Virus record (IMG/VR): IMGVR_UViG_3300042356_000801
Coordinates: 1-64,000 of that record
Reading direction: 5' to 3' (one strand)
DNA length: 64,000 bases
From: a virus
In this document: positions 56,357 to 64,000 of the stretch, in pieces
How positions within the stretch are numbered: position 1 is the first letter of the stretch
How the letters are laid out: each line of letters opens with the position of its first letter
Notes under the pieces: generated by a model
What the model saw: the letters and a program-made list of their open reading frames with translations, nothing else
The model's database searches: none
Told to the model about the DNA's origin: nothing
Translations under genes and position numbers: made by a program

Positions 56357-59300
56357 ATGACGGGTACGTTTAAGACTAAAACAAGAGTCTATACATCACC
56401 TGAATTTTTTACCCCGATAACGGGCCGAAAGAGTTTTACAGACGCCGCTATCGACTTTAGACGCGGGCTTATAGAGAACTCTTCCATGGCCGTTCTTAAT
56501 GCTGACCTTTCTGTAAAGGCCGCAATGGGGGCGGGTCTTTCTGCTTCTGCTTCATCCATAGGGCAATCGTCTCAAGGAACATCTCCAAATACTGACGGTA
56601 AAAAGCGTGTCAACAAAGGCGGCGTTCCGGGGATGGTTGAGGACGAGCGTGGATTTAGGTACATGCCCGATGCAACATGGGGTCCAGACAAAGTTCTCAA
56701 ACTGTTTCCTTCTCCAGAAGAAAGACAGTCTTCTAATAAAGTTCCAAACTTTGGTTTTGTAGACAGAGAACCAATTTTTACTCCTCAACAGTTTGTTGAA
56801 CAGATGGAGAAAAAACCCAAAATCAGGATGTCTAAGTACAAAATAAATACACGTACTGGCGAACCCATAGAAGACACTGAAGTTGAGTTTGACCGAATGA
56901 GGTTTGGTAAAACTTTTAAAGTAAACCCAGACATCTCTAACGAAATAGAAGAAGACATATCTGACGAAACATCAGGAGAAATGCAAGAGAAGAGTCTTGG
57001 CTCGACCCTGAAGCAAAGAATGCCAGGTGCAACTATTGCTGGTAGAGCAGCCGCTCGCTTTGGTGTGATTATGGATGAGCTTGGGAAGATGCGTTGTCCT
57101 CCTGGGACTCCAGCGGCAAACCAATTCACTGACATGACAGGTTCTAACTGTTTTGGAATAACTCCAGGAAATATGATTTCTGAGGCAATCAACCTTGCGC
57201 AAAGACTAATTCCATCCGATGATTCAAGACGTACTGATGGTTTTACCAGAGGGGTAGCCAACTTCTTCTTCGACATGGAGAATGGCATATTTGGCAACAA
57301 CGTCTGGTATCACCCAGACGGAACCAGAATGAAGCATGGTGAATGGCGTAAGTTCCGTGAAGCTAACGGTGTTGCAAGAAACGAACGCTGGATGGTCAAC
57401 GGCGTTGAGCGTGTTTATGCAGAGATTGACGCTCAAGAGGCGCGCTTGACCGACCTTTATCAAAAGCTTGACATTGATACAAGAGACAGCAGAAAAGCAA
57501 CAAACGAACATCTATACGAGGCGTTTGAAAAACTAGAACAATCAGGCGTTATAACGGCAAAGATTGAAGGCAGGCCTACTGAGGCTGATGTTGAAGCAAT
57601 GATGACTTCACGCCTAAAAAATACCGACGCACACTGGAACACTCGCTCGAATGAAGAAAAAGCACTGTTTCTCAAAATTGAAATTCAAAGATATAGAGAG
57701 CTTGAGCGTGCGCACCTTGAGGCTTTCCTTGATGAGGTAATCAAAAATCCTGAACACATGAAGTCTATCCGGGCAGTAAGAATGCATCCAACCGGCAAAG
57801 ACAGAGCTTCGTATGGCATAGACGGCATAGACAGAAGAACCAATATGCCTTACGGTTCAATCAATATAGACATACCTAAATCAATGGAATTTGAAGACTC
57901 TCTTCTTCCAGCTCTCTCCCCTGATGAAAGACTCAGAATATGGGCAGAAGGAGGGATGTCTGAGGCACTCAGGTCTTCCACTGTAAAAGATTTCCTTGTT
58001 AACTCAAACGCCTATGCCGGTCAGATGATAGCAATGGTCGACGGCGGTCGTGGTCTTGGCCGCCATGATATGAAGCACGAGATAGCTCACTCGATTCAGG
58101 CTGCAGCCATTTTTGAACACATGAAGAGAGAACTTGATGCTAGGGGTTCTCTTGTTATGAACACCAAGAATGGACCCAAGACCATTACAAGTGTTGCCGA
58201 ACTCGATAACGACATGCTTGCTGCATTAATGATAAATGAAAACTATATGGGGATTGACCTCGATTCATTAAAAAGCCTCCGTTCTAGAGGGGACATTGTT
58301 GCGTTGTTGGGGGGTAAATATATTGATGACGTTGACAATCAATATGATGGCAAAAGGCGTGCTGCTGAAATAGGTGCAGAAATATGGGCACTTCGAAGCG
58401 CAGGTTTAATATTCGGAGATGACGTAGACGCGGCTCTTGAGTACATGGACGATGTTGCTTCTGGAAAAATAACAGCAGACAGAACAGTTGCAGACAGCGT
58501 TCTTACTAGAAGAGTTTACGATGACCATTTAGACGGTACCAGGAGAGTTCGTGAAGCTAGAGAAGCCCGCGAAGCTGCTGAAGAAGCAGCAAGGCTGGCC
58601 GAAAGTGCAGATACTCCAGATGAAGAATTTTTTGATGCTGATACCAGGGCTGCAGAAGACAGGATGTCTGATGCCAGGGAGGCATATGCTCTAGAAAAAC
58701 GTGCAGAAGTAAAAACCACAAAAGAACAAGCCAAGACAATGACAGAAGAAGAGATGATTGATTTTCTCTCTTATTCAACAGAAGGTTCTGACGCTCTTAC
58801 GGAAATGCTTGATGCAGCCGGAGAGGCCGGTGAAGAGCCGGACTGGATGAGCGTCATGGATAGGGACACTCTTGATGCGCAGTCAAAATCCGTAATAGAT
58901 GAGTGGGTAAAGCGCTTTACAGTTAGAAGAAGTCCTGAAGCCTTAGAAAAACTATTAAATATGGTTGACGACAAGCGTGAATCAAGAGGAACACTTTCTC
59001 CTGAAAAAATAGAAGAACGTCGTCATCGTGAATACCTAGAGGGTGCTACGGAACGAGCAAAGGACTTGGACTTAGAGGACCTCGTTGAGTTCTCTTCAAA
59101 CTGGGAAGAACTTGCTTCATCCGAAGGGATTGAGGCTCCAGAGCGCACTCGTAGAAAAGAAGCACGCGACATGTACAGGGATGAGTACATCAAGAGAAGA
59201 ACAGAAGGCCCTGATTCTGTTTCTAGAGAAGATGCCCGCAAAGAGTTTAATGCAAAATTAAAAGAACTGCGCAAGCCAAAAACTACTGCTGAACGCAAAA

Positions 59301-62300
59301 AACGAGACAGGGTTAAGCCAAAGAAGTTCAATAGCCACAAAGGCAAGGATGGGGCACACACTTTTGCCACACAAGAAAGAGCTCGCCTACTGGAAGGCGC
59401 AACAACAGCAGAAAAGATTGCTTTTGTTGAAATGGGCAGTGGTGAAACCGATGTAATAAACATGATGGCCGGCCATTCTGAAGGAATGGCTTCTGCACGA
59501 GCAATACAAAGAAGAAATACTCGCCTTAAAAAAAATGGCATCCTGCCTGATGGCCTCAATCAACACGAGGCTTCAGTAGAGGAACAAGTAGAAAACTTCT
59601 ATATTCCACTTCTTGAGCTGATGGATAAATCTTCACTATCTCAGATGGTGGAAATGCACCTAGACGGTAATGAGGATTCTGGACTATATATAGAAGACCT
59701 GCTTAGCGGTAATGCCCCAGAATTTACTATGGGTATAGGCACCGGAACCTTAGTAACAAACAAAACAGATTTTTCTGACGGCAAGAAGATAGTAATCCGC
59801 GTGCCAGCAGGAAGCAGAGCTTTATTACCTGACTGGTCATATCGTTCCGACTCCGACGACGGAGAACAGAAGATAATGATTCCTCCTTCAAAGCTTCACC
59901 TTGTTGAGATTCGCGATGATGGAACTGTTGTTCTTGAAGTCGGCGAACAGATGGGAACAGAAGCAACGTTAAAAACTGCAATAGAAGAAATAGGTCCTGG
60001 AAACGGTGGAGCAGGAGATGTTGCCTATAGGACAGGTCTTCAGAAAAAACTAAACAAAGTTGTCGACAAAAGAATCACAGAGCGCCGCCGACAGGGGATG
60101 TTCGACCCCGATAGTAAGTCTCCAATTGAGGAAGAAAGATTCAGCACAACAGCAGACACTGCTGCAACTGGTGCTGGGTTTATGCCGGATAGGCCTCCTT
60201 CTGCTCCAAGTCGTGCCACCACCGATAGGGGCGACATAGGAACTGGCGACTACGATGACGATTTAAGCCCAGCTGAGCGCAGATTCCAAAGGGAAGAAAG
60301 AAACAGAAGAAGAGGAAACCCAAGACTTTCTTCTGGAGCTGATACTGAAAAACTTGTTTCAATATCTGGTCCGCAAGATGCTCGCAGGGTTATTGATAGC
60401 AACCTGCCAGCATCAGTTAGAACTGAAAAAGAAGCATATACCATTTTGACTGAACTTGCAAAAATGGCTAGGGAAGCCAAGGCAAAAGGGAAAGACGCTC
60501 CTAATTACGATTTTTGCAAAGTTTCTATTCCGGGAACAAACCTATTTTGCGGTGACTCTAAGGGAATTCCTAGAAAAAAAATGCCTCAGTTTAGTGGGAA
60601 GCCAACTCCTGGTTCACCAGCAGATTCAAGACCCAAAGATAAAGATGGCGGGGTCGACGGCACGCAAGACTTTATTAAACACATGGAAGGACTGGGAGTA
60701 AAAGTCGAAGAAAAAGAAGTTCTTGCGTCAACGTTAAGAGCATCCCAGAATGAACTAGTTGGAGAAAAAGTCGCAGGGATGATGACCAATGAGAACTTTG
60801 ACCCTGCAGGTGAACCAATTTTTGTTAGCCGAGATGGTTATGTTATTGACGGTCATCATAGATGGGCCGCCCAAGTTGGTCGAGACCTTGAAGACGGAAA
60901 CCTTGGTGACCTTCCATTAAACGTAAAAGTTGTGGACATGGACATCTTGGAAGTTCTTGAAGAAGCAAACAAATTTGCTCAAGAGTTTGGTATTGCTCCC
61001 AAAACAGCAGGAAACGACGCGGCCCAAAACAGGTTATCTTCTGGTGCCAAATGGGGGCAGATGCCTTCAAACAATCAACAACTTGCTCGCCTTCTTGAGC
61101 CATCAAATAATGATGGCTTCAACGAAATATACGGCCCTCCACAGACACGCCAAGAAAGAATCACCCAGATGGCTGAGATGCAGTCAGAAGTGATGACTTC
61201 TCTGCGTGAAATGTTTGACAACGTTCCAGGAGCAGGAGATTCTCTTGGACTTGACCTGAACCACATAGACCCATACCTTGTTGACTTCATTAAGAATTCT
61301 TCAGATGAAGAAATTTATGAACTTATTTCTCAATCCGCAAAAAACCTTCATGAGAGTTTTGACGCACGACCACGAGTGCGCATGAGGCAAGACGAGCTTG
61401 ATGGGTTTGCCGCTAGCGGCAGGTACGGAAGAGAAAAATCTTTTAATAACGAGCGTTTCTCTTCTGGTCTTGTAAAAAAGGGTATAAAAGCAAGGGCCAA
61501 AGAACGTGCCATAGAAATAATTGCCGACAGAATTGGCATGGATGAAGACTCACGCGAAGTGGCAGAGATGGTGTTCAATACGGCCTCTGCACTCAAGTAC
61601 GGCCCAGAAGCAGCACTTACTCGCTTGGCTATAGACCTCGGAAGAAGAGGAAGCAGAGAACTTGCAGAAAAAACCGTAGAAGAACTTGTTAAGCGAGGAA
61701 AAATAACCGACGAACAAGCAAAATCTATTCTTTCAAAACTGGACAAGGTTGCACCAGAAGGACTTCCAGAACCATTAAAGCGCGGTGTTGGAAGAGCAGC
61801 AAGAGCAACAGCAGATGCTATTGATACTCCAGAGAACAGAGAGCGCTTAGAAAATGCCCGTGAAGCAGTCGGAGAAGCCGCTGGAAGAGCGAGAGAAGCG
61901 GTTGGTGAAGGTGCCCGCAATATTGCTGAGCGTGGCCGTGAGAGGCTTAGGAAGCTCCGTGAAAGAGACGATGCCGGAAGTCTACCTTCTGCACCGGAAG
62001 ATGTACCGTTTGGTGATTTTGACCCAGCAGATGCTCCCGTAGGAAGACTTGCTAGCGGAAGAAGATTGGATAGAAGAGTTTCTGGTTCGGATAATGGTCG
62101 CGAACGCATTATGGAAGGCGCAAACGTAACTCGCACCCGCCTAAGTAGTGGTGAGACGCCAAAGATAGACAAGCCGAAGAAGCCAAGCAGGCCAAGAGAC
62201 CCCGACAACGGACCAATGACTGGAAAGTTCATTGACATATTCCGTGGCGTTAAGTCATATCAAGAAATGCTTGACAGATATAACGAGCAAGAAGTTATTT

Positions 62301-64000
62301 TCTTTGACTACGAGACAACAGGTTTTAGCCCTACGGACGATAGGCCTGTTCAGATTGGTGCAGTAAAAATGAAGGGCGGGAAAGTCGTTGAAAGATTCAA
62401 TGTTTTTGTTAACCCCGAAAAAGAACTTAGCGACTGGTCAAAGGAAAATCTACTTAATGCTGACGGTAAACCTCTAACCAACGACTGGTTATCAGGTCAA
62501 TCTTCAGTCAACGAAGGCCACCAGCAGCTTATTGACTTCTTTGGCCCTGATGCCCTCCTTGGTGGACAGTACACGCCTTTTGACCTTGGCTTCCTTGAAG
62601 AGTCACTAAAGAACGCAGGAATTGAGTGGACCCCTGCTGGAGTCATAGACAGCAAGGCCCTTGCTGATGAACTTCTTCCAAGATGGACAGCAGATGGCGG
62701 AGATGGTCCTTTTGCTCTTAACCCAGATGGCACAAAGTACGCAACAAATAGCCTTGGACCGCTTTCTGATTATCTTGAAGTCGAACTGACAGCATGGCAT
62801 ACAGCAGACGCAGACTCTGAAGCGTCAGCAATGATTGTCCAAAAGATACTTGAGCGTGCAGCAGAAAGAGAAGACACTCCAAAACATCTTCTTGATGTTG
62901 ACAACCTTCCATCTGTTGTTGCTGAACGCAGGGCTAGACACAAGCTCGACATGGACAAGTACTTTGCCGACCTAAAGCAGTACAAGGTTGACAATGAAGC
63001 ATACGAAGCTTCTCAAACCGGAGAAAGACTTTCTTCGGGAGCAACCATGGATGACAAACTAGGGAAGACTGTCGGTATTGACGAACTTCTTGCCGACCCA
63101 ACAATGGCTGAAGAATTACGCAAAAGAAGCGCGGACATAAAAGCACTTTCTGACAGGGAAAGAGCACAAAGATTTACCGACCCTAACGACCCAGACTCTA
63201 TCTATGTAATTCACTTTGGAGCGAGCCAATTAGAAGGCGGCCAAATAGACCCTGCTCGTTCGCGAGGGCAGGTGGGTTCAAACGTCCCTGCGGCAGGAAA
63301 TACACGTTTGGTAAATGACCAGACAGCCAGATATATGGTTGGATTACGCAATACCGCAAGACGAGACCTGTCTATTCTGGAAGAAATAAAACGTCAAATG
63401 GAGACTGATGGAGTTGTTGACTTTGAGGCGATAGCAAGAACAGACCCGAAAGACTCCATGAGGGCGGGAAGAGCAAAAATATTGCTTGGTGTTAAACGTA
63501 CTGACCGTGACTACGAGCGTTCAACGTTCACGCCTCCTTACTGGAACCCTGAAAATTTTGACGCTCAAATCGCAAGCGAAAACAGAACCCTATCTAGTCT
63601 TGACAAGGTTGCCGACCAGTTAATTGCAGACGACTACCAGTACACGAGTACATACAGGGCTTCTGGATTACGAGATTTACGGAGCTCTTACGGAGGGAGG
63701 TACGCAGAAGGCGGCTCTACAGAATGGGGCGACAACTCGCCGCGCTCGTCAACTACCGGTATTCACATATTAAAAGTAAAAGTAGGCGACAACGCGATTG
63801 AGCAAAATAGCGTTGGAGAAACTCACCTTGTTGGTAAACACACCCCAGTTGCTTCACTTGTCGTGAGGGCAGATGATTATGATGATAATCCTGCTAATGA
63901 CACATGGACCGGATGGATGGATATGGCGATTGAGGCCGACATCAAGAAAGGGTCAGGTGAGAGGCTTTCTTCCGGTGCAACAGGACGTTCCCCAGGACTA
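56357..64000 (+). CDS. Second giant polyvalent protein, 3' end outside window
   Basis: At least 2,548 residues; the frame is open to the last base. ATG at 56357 with AAGGA 8 nt upstream. Domains by residue: 242-272, a Cys/Gly stretch (CPPGTPAANQFTD, then SNCFG); 574-578, HEIAH zincin motif; about 700-760, charged coiled coil; about 1110-1210, ADP-ribosyltransferase-like strands (IVIRVPAGSRALL, then EQKIMIPPSKLHLVEI, with Lys where the second catalytic Glu is expected); about 1450-1550, ParB-like (VIDGHHRWAA); about 1980-2180, DEDDh exonuclease (FFDYETTG, YTPFDLGFL, WHTADAD); after 2270, a segment opening IYVIHFGASQLEGG. Seven motifs of the R-[LF]-[SA]-S-G type lie between these parts. A packaged effector polyprotein is inferred. 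Confidence 0.85.
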   Translation, partial: MTGTFKTKTRVYTSPEFFTPITGRKSFTDAAIDFRRGLIENSSMAVLNADLSVKAAMGAGLSASASSIGQSSQGTSPNTDGKKRVNKGGVPGMVEDERGFRYMPDATWGPDKVLKLFPSPEERQSSNKVPNFGFVDREPIFTPQQFVEQMEKKPKIRMSKYKINTRTGEPIEDTEVEFDRMRFGKTFKVNPDISNEIEEDISDETSGEMQEKSLGSTLKQRMPGATIAGRAAARFGVIMDELGKMRCPPGTPAANQFTDMTGSNCFGITPGNMISEAINLAQRLIPSDDSRRTDGFTRGVANFFFDMENGIFGNNVWYHPDGTRMKHGEWRKFREANGVARNERWMVNGVERVYAEIDAQEARLTDLYQKLDIDTRDSRKATNEHLYEAFEKLEQSGVITAKIEGRPTEADVEAMMTSRLKNTDAHWNTRSNEEKALFLKIEIQRYRELERAHLEAFLDEVIKNPEHMKSIRAVRMHPTGKDRASYGIDGIDRRTNMPYGSINIDIPKSMEFEDSLLPALSPDERLRIWAEGGMSEALRSSTVKDFLVNSNAYAGQMIAMVDGGRGLGRHDMKHEIAHSIQAAAIFEHMKRELDARGSLVMNTKNGPKTITSVAELDNDMLAALMINENYMGIDLDSLKSLRSRGDIVALLGGKYIDDVDNQYDGKRRAAEIGAEIWALRSAGLIFGDDVDAALEYMDDVASGKITADRTVADSVLTRRVYDDHLDGTRRVREAREAREAAEEAARLAESADTPDEEFFDADTRAAEDRMSDAREAYALEKRAEVKTTKEQAKTMTEEEMIDFLSYSTEGSDALTEMLDAAGEAGEEPDWMSVMDRDTLDAQSKSVIDEWVKRFTVRRSPEALEKLLNMVDDKRESRGTLSPEKIEERRHREYLEGATERAKDLDLEDLVEFSSNWEELASSEGIEAPERTRRKEARDMYRDEYIKRRTEGPDSVSREDARKEFNAKLKELRKPKTTAERKKRDRVKPKKFNSHKGKDGAHTFATQERARLLEGATTAEKIAFVEMGSGETDVINMMAGHSEGMASARAIQRRNTRLKKNGILPDGLNQHEASVEEQVENFYIPLLELMDKSSLSQMVEMHLDGNEDSGLYIEDLLSGNAPEFTMGIGTGTLVTNKTDFSDGKKIVIRVPAGSRALLPDWSYRSDSDDGEQKIMIPPSKLHLVEIRDDGTVVLEVGEQMGTEATLKTAIEEIGPGNGGAGDVAYRTGLQKKLNKVVDKRITERRRQGMFDPDSKSPIEEERFSTTADTAATGAGFMPDRPPSAPSRATTDRGDIGTGDYDDDLSPAERRFQREERNRRRGNPRLSSGADTEKLVSISGPQDARRVIDSNLPASVRTEKEAYTILTELAKMAREAKAKGKDAPNYDFCKVSIPGTNLFCGDSKGIPRKKMPQFSGKPTPGSPADSRPKDKDGGVDGTQDFIKHMEGLGVKVEEKEVLASTLRASQNELVGEKVAGMMTNENFDPAGEPIFVSRDGYVIDGHHRWAAQVGRDLEDGNLGDLPLNVKVVDMDILEVLEEANKFAQEFGIAPKTAGNDAAQNRLSSGAKWGQMPSNNQQLARLLEPSNNDGFNEIYGPPQTRQERITQMAEMQSEVMTSLREMFDNVPGAGDSLGLDLNHIDPYLVDFIKNSSDEEIYELISQSAKNLHESFDARPRVRMRQDELDGFAASGRYGREKSFNNERFSSGLVKKGIKARAKERAIEIIADRIGMDEDSREVAEMVFNTASALKYGPEAALTRLAIDLGRRGSRELAEKTVEELVKRGKITDEQAKSILSKLDKVAPEGLPEPLKRGVGRAARATADAIDTPENRERLENAREAVGEAAGRAREAVGEGARNIAERGRERLRKLRERDDAGSLPSAPEDVPFGDFDPADAPVGRLASGRRLDRRVSGSDNGRERIMEGANVTRTRLSSGETPKIDKPKKPSRPRDPDNGPMTGKFIDIFRGVKSYQEMLDRYNEQEVIFFDYETTGFSPTDDRPVQIGAVKMKGGKVVERFNVFVNPEKELSDWSKENLLNADGKPLTNDWLSGQSSVNEGHQQLIDFFGPDALLGGQYTPFDLGFLEESLKNAGIEWTPAGVIDSKALADELLPRWTADGGDGPFALNPDGTKYATNSLGPLSDYLEVELTAWHTADADSEASAMIVQKILERAAEREDTPKHLLDVDNLPSVVAERRARHKLDMDKYFADLKQYKVDNEAYEASQTGERLSSGATMDDKLGKTVGIDELLADPTMAEELRKRSADIKALSDRERAQRFTDPNDPDSIYVIHFGASQLEGGQIDPARSRGQVGSNVPAAGNTRLVNDQTARYMVGLRNTARRDLSILEEIKRQMETDGVVDFEAIARTDPKDSMRAGRAKILLGVKRTDRDYERSTFTPPYWNPENFDAQIASENRTLSSLDKVADQLIADDYQYTSTYRASGLRDLRSSYGGRYAEGGSTEWGDNSPRSSTTGIHILKVKVGDNAIEQNSVGETHLVGKHTPVASLVVRADDYDDNPANDTWTGWMDMAIEADIKKGSGERLSSGATGRSPGL
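60323..63976 (+). repeat. Seven R-[LF]-[SA]-S-G motifs in the second giant protein
   Basis: Starts at nucleotides 60323, 61031, 61454, 62045 (RLASG), 62138, 63026 and 63962, residues 1323, 1559, 1700, 1897, 1928, 2224 and 2536. No copy occurs in the first 1,322 residues. The exonuclease is bracketed by 1928 and 2224, and the ParB-like part by 1323 and 1559. More copies probably lie beyond the window. Confidence 0.88.

Noticed and set aside
43725-63976. The repeated motif as a DNA recombination site or mobile repeat
   Set aside because: Synonymous codons differ between copies, so conservation is in the protein, not the DNA.

Overview
The window is a continuous stretch of a tailed-phage genome (class Caudoviricetes) with a contractile tail. 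The virion genes are terminase, HK97-type portal, HK97-type prohead protease, tail sheath, tail tube, a frameshifted tail assembly chaperone, tape measure, a gp25/gpJ/gpI-type baseplate and fibres. There is no host chromosome, tRNA or rRNA gene, and no integrase. Fibronectin III and collagen-like fibre domains, a Lys/Ala/Pro-rich basic protein and many apparently leaderless starts (a TANNNT-like hexamer 6-8 nt before the start codon) would fit an actinobacterial host. That host call is inference only.

Layout. 1-6.9 kb (+): a small membrane protein, three collagen-like fibres sharing one N-terminal module, a fibronectin III protein and a glycosyltransferase. 6.9-29.5 kb (-): the tail and connector operon, read right to left as basic protein, connector, tail completion, tail terminator, sheath, tube, chaperone (-1 frameshift), tape measure with an M15-type peptidase motif, hub proteins, OB-fold spike fused to collagen, gp25-like, gpJ, gpI, fibres. 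29.6-33.3 kb (-): ParB-like protein, PAPS-reductase-like protein, small membrane and coiled-coil proteins, a second ParB-like protein and a RuvC-like resolvase. 33.3-33.7 kb: divergent regulatory region. 33.7-35.5 kb (+): three probable virion or accessory proteins, the first followed by a clear terminator. 35.5-39.6 kb (-): HNH nuclease, Cas4/RecB-like nuclease, Rad52-like annealing protein and terminase large subunit. 39.7 kb to the end (+): small membrane protein, portal, then two enormous ORFs with an acidic protein between them. The major capsid protein is not in the window and may lie beyond the right end.

The most unusual element is the pair of giant proteins. The first (about 4,172 aa) begins with a complete HK97-type prohead protease and continues through WYL-like modules, a superfamily 1 helicase and a C-terminal ArdC-like plus zincin metallopeptidase module. 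The second (more than 2,548 aa, cut by the window end) has a HEIAH zincin motif, an ADP-ribosyltransferase-like segment, a ParB-like segment and a DEDDh exonuclease. Both are punctuated by a near-invariant pentapeptide, R-[LFM]-S-S-G (17 and 7 copies, counting one S-A and one A-S variant). It falls between domains and is written with many different codons. The same pentapeptide occurs twice in the tape measure protein. The working hypothesis is a cargo polyprotein: enzymes of the polyvalent-protein type fused to, and cut apart by, the capsid maturation protease, then packaged and injected with the DNA. The cleavage and packaging are inference. The motif, its positions and the domain order are read directly from the sequence.
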